64,000 nucleotides of DNA, from contig CAZPQK010000011.1 of NCBI GenBank assembly GCA_964588695.1, positions 1 through 64,000 of the forward strand. The letters run 5' to 3'. Below are positions 32,149-40,670 of the stretch, piece by piece. The notes under the pieces are model-generated. The model worked only from the letters and a program-made list of their open reading frames with translations. It did not search any database and was not told the DNA's origin. The stretch comes from CAZPQK01 sp964588695 (GTDB taxonomy: Bacteria; Krumholzibacteriota; Krumholzibacteriia; WVZY01; JAKEHA01). Position 1 is the first letter of the stretch, and each line of letters starts with the position of its first letter. The position numbers were made by a program, and so were the translations under genes.

Positions 32149-35100
32149 ATGCCAGCCACACATCGCTTCTTTCGATTCTTCGCCGAGCGACCGACCCTCG
32201 CGATGGTCATCACCATCATGATCATTATTCTGGGGGCGGGAACTCTACTAACCATTCAACGGGACGTGTTTCCGAAAGTTGAATTTGGCGAAGTCATCAT
32301 TACCACGGTATATCCCGGCGCGTCTCCAGAAGACGTTGAACTAAATGTCACCAATGAACTCGAAGAGGAGCTCAAGTCGGTTGCCGGGATCGATACCTAC
32401 ACCAGCTACTCGATGGAAAACTTCTCTTTCATCGATGTCACTGTCGATCCCGACGTAAGCGATCAGGACGAAAAGATTCGTGAGATTCGAGAGGCCGTAA
32501 ACCGGGTGACCGATCTTCCGCCCGAGGTCGACGAACTGCCATCGGTGCTGGAAATTTCGACGTCGGTGTTTCCGGTTATCGAAATCGGATTGACCGGCGA
32601 CGTTCCTTATGACGAGTTGCGCGAGTTCGCGAAGGGACTGGAGAAGAAGCTGGAGCGCCTGAGCGGTGTTGCCTCCATCGACAAGTTTGGCTATCGCGAG
32701 CGAGAAGTGCGGGTTGAAGTTGATCCGCGCAAAATGCGTGACTACCAACTGTCGCTACGATCAATTACCAACGCGATAAGGGCGCGTAACATTCGATCCA
32801 CTGGCGGATCTTTTGAGTCCTACACCAGCGATAAGAATGTGGTCACGCTGGCGCAGTTCGCTAACCCCGACGAGGTTGGTGAAGTCATCGTTCGTTCGTC
32901 GTTTGACGGGCCGGTCATTCGGGTGGGTGATCTGGCCACGGTAAGTGACACCTACGAAGATCTGGATGTGACCACCAAGATGAACGGAAAGCCGGGAATT
33001 TCGTTTATCGTTTACAAGAAGGAGTCGGCGGATGCCATCCGAACCGTCGACGCTATATTCGCCACGGTTGACGCCGAACTGGATCGGATGCCCGAAGGGC
33101 TCGAAGTTGCCTACGCCAACGATTTTTCGCGCTACCTGCGTAACCGTATGAAGGTGGTCGCCTCCAACGGGCTCATTGGTCTGGTGCTGGTGGTGTTGCT
33201 ACTGGGTGTTTTTCTGGACGTGCGCTCGGCCTTTTGGGTGGCGATGGGGATTCCGATCACCATGCTGGGCACGATCTTCCTGCTGCCAATGTTCGACTAC
33301 ACACTCGACGTTATTGGCCTCGCAGCCATGATTATGGTGGTCGGGATCGTCGTCGACGATGCCATCATTATTGCCGAAAACATTCATACCAAACGCGAAC
33401 AGGGATTGCCACCGATCGACGCTGCCGCCGCTGGGATCGGCGAAGTATTTAAACCGGTACTTACAACTATCCTGACCACGTTCGTAGCGTTCGCGCCGAT
33501 GTTCTTCATGAGTGGCATCATGGGGAAATTTGTGTTCATTATTCCGCTGACTATTACCTGTGCCTTGTTGGTATCGCTGCTGGAAAGCACGATAGCGTTA
33601 CCCGCCCACGTGGTTCACGGAGTCAAACAGCGCGAGAACCGCCAGAAGGAAGCGCGTAGTTGGTTTAATCCGGTGCGTTCGTTTTACCGGATGAGCATTT
33701 ACTGGGTGTTCAAAGCTCGCTACCTGGTGATTGCCATTTCGATCGCCATGTTTTTGGGCGGGCTTTGGTTTGCAACCAACAAGATGGGGTTTGTGCTTTT
33801 TCCCACAAGTGCGGCCGACGCGTTCTATGTCCAGGTGGAAACGCCAAGAGGGTCGTCGCTTGATTTTACTTCGGAGAAGCTGCGCGAGATTGAAGCGCTT
33901 ATCGACGACCTGCCCGAAGAAGAGGTGGATTCTTACATAACTCGGGTAGGGAACCAGGCCGACTTTCAGCCCGGCCAGGCCGACAACTGGGCTCTAATCG
34001 GCTGTTACCTTTCGCCCAACTCCGAGCGGTCTCGTGTGGCCGAAGAAATTGTCGAATCGTTGCGCGCGAAGACCGATCAACTGGACGGCTTCGATCGAAT
34101 TATTTACTCCATCGATGCCGGCGGGCCACCCGTGGGCCGTCCGATCACATTTCGCGTAGTTGGTTCCGACGACGATCGGCGCACGCAGTTAGCCGACTCG
34201 GTGGTTGCGTACATGGCTACGCTGACCGGCGTCAAAGACATCGACCGCAACGACAAGGCTGGTAAGGACCAGGTTGAGATCGACATTGACTATGCACAAC
34301 TGTCGCGCTTGGGACTGACAGTCGCCGATATTGCTGACAACGTGCGCACGGCGTATGACGGTGATGTGGTTACTAGTGTTCGCTACGGCGATGAGGATGT
34401 TGAGTTTCGCGTGATGCTAAACAAGCAAGCGCGGACCGACCCGCAGTACCTGGCCCGTTTGGAAGTTCCCAACAACCAGGGCAGACTCATTCGGTTGGGT
34501 CAGGTTGCAAAATTTACCATCGGGCCGGGGCCGTCTAGCTGGTATCACTACGACGGCGACCGGTCGGTGCTCATTACCGGCGACGTGGAAAGTGGCGTGA
34601 CCACTCCCCTCGCTGCAACCCAACAAGTTCAATCGCACTTTGACATGGGTGACTGGGACGGGCTGCGGTTTGTAGTTGGCGGCGAGGCCGAAGAAACCGC
34701 CGAATCGATGCACAGTTTGTTCGGGGCATTTATAAGCGCGGTTGTTGGAATCTACCTGTTATTGGTGTTGTTGTTCAACTCGGTGGCACAGCCGTTAATG
34801 GTGTTAGCGGCGATCCCGCTGGGGATCGTCGGCGTCATCATCGCGTTTGTTTTGCACGATGAACCCCTCGGCTTTTTGGCCATGTTGGGAGTCGTCGGGC
34901 TGTCCGGCGTGGTGGTAAACGACTCCTTGGTGTTGGTTAACCACATTAACAAACTGCGGCGCGAACGGCCGGGGGATCGCATGCTGGAGGTCGTCACCGA
35001 CGCCAGCGCCGATCGACTGCGCGCTGTGGTACTGACCACGCTGACCACGGTCGCGGGACTGCTCCCGTTGGCATACGGCGTCGGCGGTTCGGACCCTTTT

Positions 35101-35283
35101 ATCGCTCCGATGGCGTTGTCCATGGGTTTTGGACTGATGTTTGCGAGTCCGATCACCTTGGCACTGGTGCCAAGCCTGTATCTGGTGGTAGACGACATCA
35201 AGAAGGTCTTTCGCTGGATAGGCCGCAAGCTGTCCTCCCGTTCTTCGTCCCGGGTGGATTCCCGGCGGGCGACAAATCACTAG
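32149..35283 (+). CDS. RND efflux transporter permease
   Basis: A 1044-residue inner-membrane pump of the AcrB/MexB/CzcA superfamily, normally proton-driven. The two-fold repeat of one TM helix, a large periplasmic domain and six TM helices is visible. TM4 carries the paired acidic residues D403-D404 in VVGIVVDDAIIIAENIH. The substrate class is uncertain: the sequence is not clearly of the heavy-metal type. The gene starts 20 bp after tolC. No HlyD/MFP adaptor is encoded on either side of it, which is unusual. Confidence 0.93.
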   Translation: MPATHRFFRFFAERPTLAMVITIMIIILGAGTLLTIQRDVFPKVEFGEVIITTVYPGASPEDVELNVTNELEEELKSVAGIDTYTSYSMENFSFIDVTVDPDVSDQDEKIREIREAVNRVTDLPPEVDELPSVLEISTSVFPVIEIGLTGDVPYDELREFAKGLEKKLERLSGVASIDKFGYREREVRVEVDPRKMRDYQLSLRSITNAIRARNIRSTGGSFESYTSDKNVVTLAQFANPDEVGEVIVRSSFDGPVIRVGDLATVSDTYEDLDVTTKMNGKPGISFIVYKKESADAIRTVDAIFATVDAELDRMPEGLEVAYANDFSRYLRNRMKVVASNGLIGLVLVVLLLGVFLDVRSAFWVAMGIPITMLGTIFLLPMFDYTLDVIGLAAMIMVVGIVVDDAIIIAENIHTKREQGLPPIDAAAAGIGEVFKPVLTTILTTFVAFAPMFFMSGIMGKFVFIIPLTITCALLVSLLESTIALPAHVVHGVKQRENRQKEARSWFNPVRSFYRMSIYWVFKARYLVIAISIAMFLGGLWFATNKMGFVLFPTSAADAFYVQVETPRGSSLDFTSEKLREIEALIDDLPEEEVDSYITRVGNQADFQPGQADNWALIGCYLSPNSERSRVAEEIVESLRAKTDQLDGFDRIIYSIDAGGPPVGRPITFRVVGSDDDRRTQLADSVVAYMATLTGVKDIDRNDKAGKDQVEIDIDYAQLSRLGLTVADIADNVRTAYDGDVVTSVRYGDEDVEFRVMLNKQARTDPQYLARLEVPNNQGRLIRLGQVAKFTIGPGPSSWYHYDGDRSVLITGDVESGVTTPLAATQQVQSHFDMGDWDGLRFVVGGEAEETAESMHSLFGAFISAVVGIYLLLVLLFNSVAQPLMVLAAIPLGIVGVIIAFVLHDEPLGFLAMLGVVGLSGVVVNDSLVLVNHINKLRRERPGDRMLEVVTDASADRLRAVVLTTLTTVAGLLPLAYGVGGSDPFIAPMALSMGFGLMFASPITLALVPSLYLVVDDIKKVFRWIGRKLSSRSSSRVDSRRATNH

Positions 35284-35459
35284 TGTCCTTATCTGGCCAC
35301 ACGGTGTGGCCGAACGGATACGTTTTTGGCGGTTAACCGTTTAGCTAGAAACGTTTTGCCCGTTGAGGCGTATTGGTGATATAGGGGCATAGACAGCGAG
35401 AACGCCGGAACGGTTTCCGGCTCAGGTCGTGCGCTCTTGGGCGCCAAGGAGGAAAAACA
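35284..35459. other. Intergenic stretch with a hairpin
   Basis: It contains the hairpin GGCCACA-CGG-TGTGGCC (35295-35311), with a T-rich TTTTT 11 bases further on, which might be a weak terminator for the RND gene. A TTGCCC (35356-35361)/TATAGG (35380-35385) pair with 18-bp spacing is a possible promoter for the lipoprotein genes. Confidence 0.4.
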
Positions 35460-36062
35460 ATGACTTCGCGAATTCTTATGACGGTTTTGCTCGGCGCGTT
35501 CCTGGCAGCCGGGTGTTCCAGTCGTACTGTAGTTACTCGCGTTGATACCGACGAGCAGATTGACCTTTCCGGTCGCTGGAACGATACCGACTCGCGTTTG
35601 GTGTCCGAAGAGATGATCAACGATGCGTTGACTAAGCCCTGGAAGTCTCGTTTTTGGGAGAATCGTGGTAAGGCGCCGACGGTCATAGTTGGAACCATTC
35701 GCAACAAGACCACCGAGCATATCGCGGTGGGAACCTTTATCGGTGACATCGAACGTGCTTTCATTAACTCGGGCGAAGCGACTGTGGTTGCCAGCGCCGA
35801 AGAGCGCGAAGAAATTCGTGAGGAACGCGCCGACCAACAGCAGTACTCTAGCGAAGAGACGATGAAAAAGTGGGGTCGTGAACGAGGCGCCGATTTTATT
35901 CTTCAGGGCGAAATCAACAGCATCACCGACCAGGCTGACGGCGACCGCGTGGTCTTTTATCAAGTCGACATGTACCTGATCGATCTCGAGCAGAACGTGA
36001 AGGTGTGGGCCGGCCAGAAGAAGCACAAGAAGTTCATCAGTCGTAGCGCGTACAAACCGTAA
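35460..36062 (+). CDS. LpoB-like penicillin-binding-protein activator lipoprotein
   Basis: A 200-residue lipoprotein with signal peptide and lipobox LAAGC (lipidated Cys19). The folded part has the LpoB/YcfM signature: LSGRWNDTDSRLVSEEM near the N terminus, PTVIVGTIRNKTTEHI, KKWGRERGADFILQGEI and YQVDMYLIDLEQNVKVWAGQ. E. coli LpoB stimulates PBP1b from the outer membrane; here it would activate an unknown class A PBP. It is followed by a COG3014-like lipoprotein at 9 bp, a pairing I recall from gammaproteobacteria as well. Confidence 0.87.
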   Translation: MTSRILMTVLLGAFLAAGCSSRTVVTRVDTDEQIDLSGRWNDTDSRLVSEEMINDALTKPWKSRFWENRGKAPTVIVGTIRNKTTEHIAVGTFIGDIERAFINSGEATVVASAEEREEIREERADQQQYSSEETMKKWGRERGADFILQGEINSITDQADGDRVVFYQVDMYLIDLEQNVKVWAGQKKHKKFISRSAYKP

Positions 36063-36071
36063 GCCGTTAAC

Positions 36072-37448
36072 GTGCGTGTCGGACTGCGGAAACTTCGCCC
36101 CGCGGCAATGCTATGCGCTGTAGCGGGCCTGCTCGCCGTGCTCGGTTGTGCCGGTGGTGCGCACTATTCGCCGCAGGTGAAGTCGGCCCTAGTGGGCGGC
36201 GACTTTACCGCGGCGCTTGGTTACGTCGAATCTATCGACCGTCGCTCGTCCGAGCTTTTGTATTTTTACGAGCGCGGACTGGTATTGCACTACCAGGACG
36301 ACTATGTCGGCAGCAACGAAGCTTTTGAGAACGCCGAGTTGTTGTTTGACGAACTCTACACCAAGAGCGTTACGCGCGAACTTTCTGCGCTGCTGACGTC
36401 GGATCGGGTCACCAAGTACCGCGGCGACCCGTTCGAGACGGTTTTCACCAACTACTACAAGATCCTCAATTACCTATACCTGGGTGACCGTGAAGCCGCG
36501 TTGGTGGAATGTCGTCGGATTAGTCAGAAGTTGCAGGTTATCGCCGACGCCGAAGAGGAATCCTACGTCAACGATCCGTTCCTGCAATACCTCACTGCGA
36601 TGCTCTACCAGGAGTCGGGGGACAGAGGTGCCGCTGACGTTTCCTACCGGGTTGCTATGTCGGCGTACGAAGAACTGGCGACCAGCCAGGGTGTCGAGAT
36701 TCCTTCGCAGCTCTATTGTGACGCCGCACACAACGCACGCTTGTTGGGCGACCGTTCGGCCGCGCGCGAGTACGAAGACAAGCTCAACGGTGAATGCGCC
36801 CGAACCGACGGCGACGTGGCCACGGTCAACATTCTTTTGGAAACCGGTTACGTTGCTCACAAGGTCGAAGAAAACATCGTTATTCCGATCTACGAAGACG
36901 ATGACGATGGCGACCGCGACCGCTACTTTGTAACGTTGGCCAACCGCTACAATCAGCCGTATCGCAGCAACGTTAAAATTCACTACCTGCTTCGGGTCGC
37001 GCTGCCGGTGCTGGCACCCACCAACAACCCGTACGCGGGTGCGACGGTGCGGGCGGGTGGTGTCCAGGTTGGGCGGGCCCACGGCTACGTTTCTAATTTG
37101 GATGCGGTAGCCGCGGCATCCTACGATCAGTCGCAGGGGCGCGTTGTTCTAAAGTCAATTGCGCGCGCATTTTTGAAGTACGCGATCAAGCGTAAGGCCG
37201 ACAAAGAAAGTCCAGCGCTGGGTGTGTTGGCCAATGTCTTTGCGATCGCTACGGAATCTGCCGACACGCGTTCGTGGTCGACACTGCCTTCGCACATCAT
37301 AATGGTGCGTGCCCATGTTCCCGCCGGTGTACACGACCTGAATGTCACGTTGCTTGATCCATTCGGTGATCCAGCCGGAGAGATAACCATCCCCCAAGTC
37401 GAAGTTCGCGCCGGGGAGACGCTATTCATGAATCGCCGCGTCTACTAG
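36072..37448 (+). CDS. COG3014-like lipoprotein with helical repeats
   Basis: A 458-residue lipoprotein (lipobox VLGC, Cys26) with an alpha-helical repeat N-terminal half (residues about 30-230; TPR-like motifs GLVLHYQDDYVGSNEAFENA, NYLYLGDREAALVECRRI, YLTAMLYQESGDRGAADV) and a mostly beta C-terminal half. This architecture matches COG3014 proteins of unknown function, by recollection. It is co-transcribed with the LpoB-like gene (9 bp spacing, GTG start), which suggests a role in PBP regulation or in tethering to the outer membrane, by inference from context alone. Confidence 0.75.
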   Translation: MRVGLRKLRPAAMLCAVAGLLAVLGCAGGAHYSPQVKSALVGGDFTAALGYVESIDRRSSELLYFYERGLVLHYQDDYVGSNEAFENAELLFDELYTKSVTRELSALLTSDRVTKYRGDPFETVFTNYYKILNYLYLGDREAALVECRRISQKLQVIADAEEESYVNDPFLQYLTAMLYQESGDRGAADVSYRVAMSAYEELATSQGVEIPSQLYCDAAHNARLLGDRSAAREYEDKLNGECARTDGDVATVNILLETGYVAHKVEENIVIPIYEDDDDGDRDRYFVTLANRYNQPYRSNVKIHYLLRVALPVLAPTNNPYAGATVRAGGVQVGRAHGYVSNLDAVAAASYDQSQGRVVLKSIARAFLKYAIKRKADKESPALGVLANVFAIATESADTRSWSTLPSHIIMVRAHVPAGVHDLNVTLLDPFGDPAGEITIPQVEVRAGETLFMNRRVY

Positions 37449-37504
37449 CGTTATCCTTGTTAACAGCCGGTTCCACGGTTATGTTGTTGATAACCTGGAG
37501 CCAC

Positions 37505-39673
37505 ATGCGCTTGTTCAACCTCGCCCGTTTCCTCTTCGCTGTCGTCGCCGCGTTTGTGATGGTGTCGTGCGAAAGCCATCGTAAGGATGACCCCATGAAC
37601 AACTCTAAATCGCCACCACCCGGGCAAAATCGGCTCGCGTTTGAAAAAAGCCCATACCTGTTGCAACACGCGGCTAATCCGGTGGACTGGTACGCGTGGA
37701 ACGACGACGCTTTCGCACAAGCCGAGAAGCTGGATCGGCCGGTGTTTCTTTCTATCGGTTACTCGACCTGTCATTGGTGTCACGTCATGGAGCACGAGTC
37801 GTTCGAAGACGATTCATTGGCTCAAATGATGAACGAGGCGTTCATTAACATTAAAGTAGATCGGGAGGAACGTCCCGACATCGACGGGATATACATGACG
37901 GTGTGCCAAATGATGACCGGGCGCGGCGGGTGGCCGTTAACCATCATCATGACGCCCGACAAGCGTCCGTTTTTCGCTGGCACCTACATTCCACGAAACG
38001 GAATGGTTAATCTGGTGGGACAGGTAGTCGAGTTGTGGTCTAGCAATCGATCTGCGCTGGATGAGACGCTGGAGCGGGTCGTGGCTGCGTTGCAATCCTC
38101 CGCCAGCTTTGAACCCGGCGACGCGCTGGGCCGCGATGAAGTTAACGCCGCCTATCGCCAACTGGCAGCGAGTTTTGATAGTAGTTATGGCGGTTTCGGC
38201 GGCGCGCCCAAGTTTCCTTCGCCGCACAACCTGACTTTCTTGTTACGCCATTTTCATCGCACTGGTGACGACAACGCACTGACGATGGTAACCCGCACGC
38301 TGGATCAGATGCGGCGTGGTGGCATTTACGATCAGTTGGGTTTTGGTTTTCATCGGTATTCCACCGACCACCGCTGGTTTCTACCGCACTTCGAAAAAAT
38401 GCTCTACGACCAGGCGATGCTAATGATGGCCTACGCCGAAGCTTACGCCGTTACCAGAGACGAAAACTATAAACATGTAGTCGAAGAGATCGCCGTCTAC
38501 GTCGAGCGCGATTTGACTGATGCTGTCGGAGGCTTTTATTCGGCCGAGGATGCCGACAGCGAAGGCGAGGAAGGTAAGTTTTACGTCTGGAGTGCAGCGG
38601 AACTAGAAGCCATCCTGGGCGAAGACGTTGAACTCGCCGCGTCGGTTTGGGGTATTGAGGATGAGGGCAACTGGTTCGACGAAGCCCACGGAACTCGTCC
38701 CGGCACAAACGTTCTCGCGTTAACGCGGCCGGTGGCCGAAATCGCCACCGCTTTGAACACGGAGGAAGCCGCTTTGCGGTCGCGTATCGCCGATGTTCGT
38801 GAGCGTTTGCTTGCGGCCCGAAGTTCTCGTATCCGCCCCGGTCGCGATGACAAAGTGTTGACTGACTGGAACGGTCTGATGATTGCCGCACTCGCCCAGG
38901 CTGCGCGTTTGTGCAGCGAACCGCGCTACGCAGCAATGGCAGAACGTGCTGCGCGCTTCGTTTTAGACTCACTCGTGGTGGACAAGCAATTGCTCCACCG
39001 CTATCGCGACGGTGAGTCGGCAATACCCGCCATGGTGGACGACTACGCATTCATGATTTGGGGTTTTCTAGAGCTTTATCAAACGACCTTCGAGGTGAGT
39101 TATCTGCGGCGAGCGGTCGACCTTCAGGCACGGCTCGACGACAGTTTTTGGGATGATGCCGCGGGCGGATATTTTTTTACTGCCGACGACGCCGAGCCGA
39201 TGATTGTTCGGCAGAAGGAAATTTACGATGGCGCGGCACCGTCGGGAAATTCCGTGGCCATGCTGAACCTGCTGCGCTTGCATCGTCTGACGGGTTCGGC
39301 CGGTTACGCCGATCGTGCCGAGCGCCTTGGCCAGGCATTCTCGTCCCAGGTCGAACGCGGCCCGTCGGCGTTCACCCAGTTAATGCAGGCGGCGGACTTT
39401 TCGATAGGCCCGACAAGGGAAGTCGTAATTGTGGGAGAGCCGACAGCGGACGACACCCAAGCAATGATCAAAAGACTGCGCGAGGAATACTCGCCAAATA
39501 TGGTCGTTATCCTAAAGTCGGCGGCGTGGGCCGGGGAACTCTCACAAATTGCGCCGTACACCGCCACCCAGACATCCATCGGGAACAAAGCCACGGCCTA
39601 CGTCTGTCAGAATTTCTCCTGCGACCTTCCCACCAACAGTCCCGACGAGATGACACGTCTGCTGTCCGATTAA
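37505..39673 (+). CDS. YyaL/SPATA20-like thioredoxin-domain protein with lipoprotein signal
   Basis: A 722-residue member of the DUF255 family: a thioredoxin-fold N-terminal domain (YLLQHAANPVDWYAW and CHWCHVM) fused to an (alpha/alpha)6 glycosidase-like barrel. The role in bacteria is uncertain. The N-terminal 20 residues are hydrophobic and end in VSC, resembling a lipobox, so this copy may be periplasmic. GGAG precedes ATG 37505. A start at Met31 (37595) would give the cytosolic form instead. Its relation to the lipoproteins upstream is unclear. Confidence 0.88.
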   Translation: MRLFNLARFLFAVVAAFVMVSCESHRKDDPMNNSKSPPPGQNRLAFEKSPYLLQHAANPVDWYAWNDDAFAQAEKLDRPVFLSIGYSTCHWCHVMEHESFEDDSLAQMMNEAFINIKVDREERPDIDGIYMTVCQMMTGRGGWPLTIIMTPDKRPFFAGTYIPRNGMVNLVGQVVELWSSNRSALDETLERVVAALQSSASFEPGDALGRDEVNAAYRQLAASFDSSYGGFGGAPKFPSPHNLTFLLRHFHRTGDDNALTMVTRTLDQMRRGGIYDQLGFGFHRYSTDHRWFLPHFEKMLYDQAMLMMAYAEAYAVTRDENYKHVVEEIAVYVERDLTDAVGGFYSAEDADSEGEEGKFYVWSAAELEAILGEDVELAASVWGIEDEGNWFDEAHGTRPGTNVLALTRPVAEIATALNTEEAALRSRIADVRERLLAARSSRIRPGRDDKVLTDWNGLMIAALAQAARLCSEPRYAAMAERAARFVLDSLVVDKQLLHRYRDGESAIPAMVDDYAFMIWGFLELYQTTFEVSYLRRAVDLQARLDDSFWDDAAGGYFFTADDAEPMIVRQKEIYDGAAPSGNSVAMLNLLRLHRLTGSAGYADRAERLGQAFSSQVERGPSAFTQLMQAADFSIGPTREVVIVGEPTADDTQAMIKRLREEYSPNMVVILKSAAWAGELSQIAPYTATQTSIGNKATAYVCQNFSCDLPTNSPDEMTRLLSD

Positions 39674-39710
39674 TGCTTAGAATCGCTTAAGTTGCGGTCG
39701 AAATAGCCAC

Positions 39711-39739
39711 TTGACACACTATTCCGCCAAGGGTATGGT
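39711..39739 (+). promoter_or_regulatory. Consensus sigma-70 promoter before the respiratory block
   Basis: TTGACA (39711-39716), 17-bp spacer, TATGGT (39734-39739). The predicted start near 39746 is only about five bases before a terminator hairpin at 39751, so it may control an attenuated transcript of the SCO-cox-act operon. Confidence 0.65.
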
Positions 39740-39750
39740 GCAAGTAACAG

Positions 39751-39783
39751 GCGCTTGTGAAATAAAGCACAAGCGCGTTTTTT
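39751..39783 (+). terminator. Rho-independent terminator/attenuator
   Basis: GCGCTTGTG, loop AAATAAAG, CACAAGCGC, then G and six Ts (39778-39783). It could end the YyaL transcript or attenuate the respiratory operon, since a good promoter sits immediately upstream of it. Confidence 0.85.
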
Positions 39784-39839
39784 GGCGTAAGCTGCTGACA
39801 ATGCGGTAGTTAGAGGCGGCAGCAACAAAGGTGCTTGTA

Positions 39840-40670
39840 ATGTCTCTCGGACGATTTGTCCTCGGGCTCATCATCGCCATCGTGTTATCGCCGCCGGCTT
39901 CAGCTAACGACGAAACCACAGCATCTGACGGCATAAACGAACAGCTTGGAGCGTATCTCCCGGCTGATCTCGTATTTGTGGACCAGGAAGGCGATTCCGT
40001 CGCCATTGGTGAACTGGTGAACAAGCCGACCATTCTGTCGCTGGTTTATCACACTTGTCCATCTGTCTGTCGGCCGCTTCTTACCGAGCTGGCCGAGGTG
40101 CTGCGTAAGGTTGATGCAACCCCGGGTGAAGATTACGACATCATCACCTTGAGCTTTGACGAAAACGACAGCCCCGATGGTTCGCGGAAACTCAAGCAGG
40201 AGTATTTGAGCCTGCTGGACAACGACTTTCCCGCCGACTCCTGGACATTCCTGACCGGGGATAGCGCGTCGATCCGGGAATTTACCGGCGCCGTGGGTTT
40301 TGGCTACCGACGAGTCGACAAAGATTTTGCACATCCCACAACTTTGATTGTGGTCAGCGGCGAGGGTAAGATTTGTCGCTATCTAATGGGGTCGGCTCCG
40401 GCGGCGTTCAGGAAGTCCGATTCCCCCGTGTCTCGGTTTCTCCCTGCCGATGTGAAGTTGGCCCTTGTGGAGGCATCCGCCGGCCGGGTTGCTCCCACCA
40501 TTGCCAAGTTCTTTAAGTTCTGCTTTAGTTACGACCCTGAGGGTCGTCGATTTGCATTGAATGCTACCCGGGTAGCCGGCGCCAGCACATTGATCGGCGT
40601 CGCTGGCCTGGTTGTCTTTATTAGCGCTGCCGGTCGTCGACGGAAGCGAGAGGTGAACAAAAATGTCTAA
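39840..40670 (+). CDS. SCO1/SenC family copper chaperone
   Basis: A 276-residue protein with an N-terminal membrane or signal segment (LGLIIAIVLSPPASA), a thioredoxin fold with the copper-binding CxxxC (C73, C77 in HTCPSVC), the later His in DFAHPTTL, and an additional C-terminal membrane helix. SCO proteins insert copper into the CuA site of cytochrome c oxidase subunit II. Its place directly upstream of subunit I, overlapping by eight bases, supports this role. ATG 39840 was chosen; GTG 39831 is an alternative. Confidence 0.93.
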   Translation: MSLGRFVLGLIIAIVLSPPASANDETTASDGINEQLGAYLPADLVFVDQEGDSVAIGELVNKPTILSLVYHTCPSVCRPLLTELAEVLRKVDATPGEDYDIITLSFDENDSPDGSRKLKQEYLSLLDNDFPADSWTFLTGDSASIREFTGAVGFGYRRVDKDFAHPTTLIVVSGEGKICRYLMGSAPAAFRKSDSPVSRFLPADVKLALVEASAGRVAPTIAKFFKFCFSYDPEGRRFALNATRVAGASTLIGVAGLVVFISAAGRRRKREVNKNV

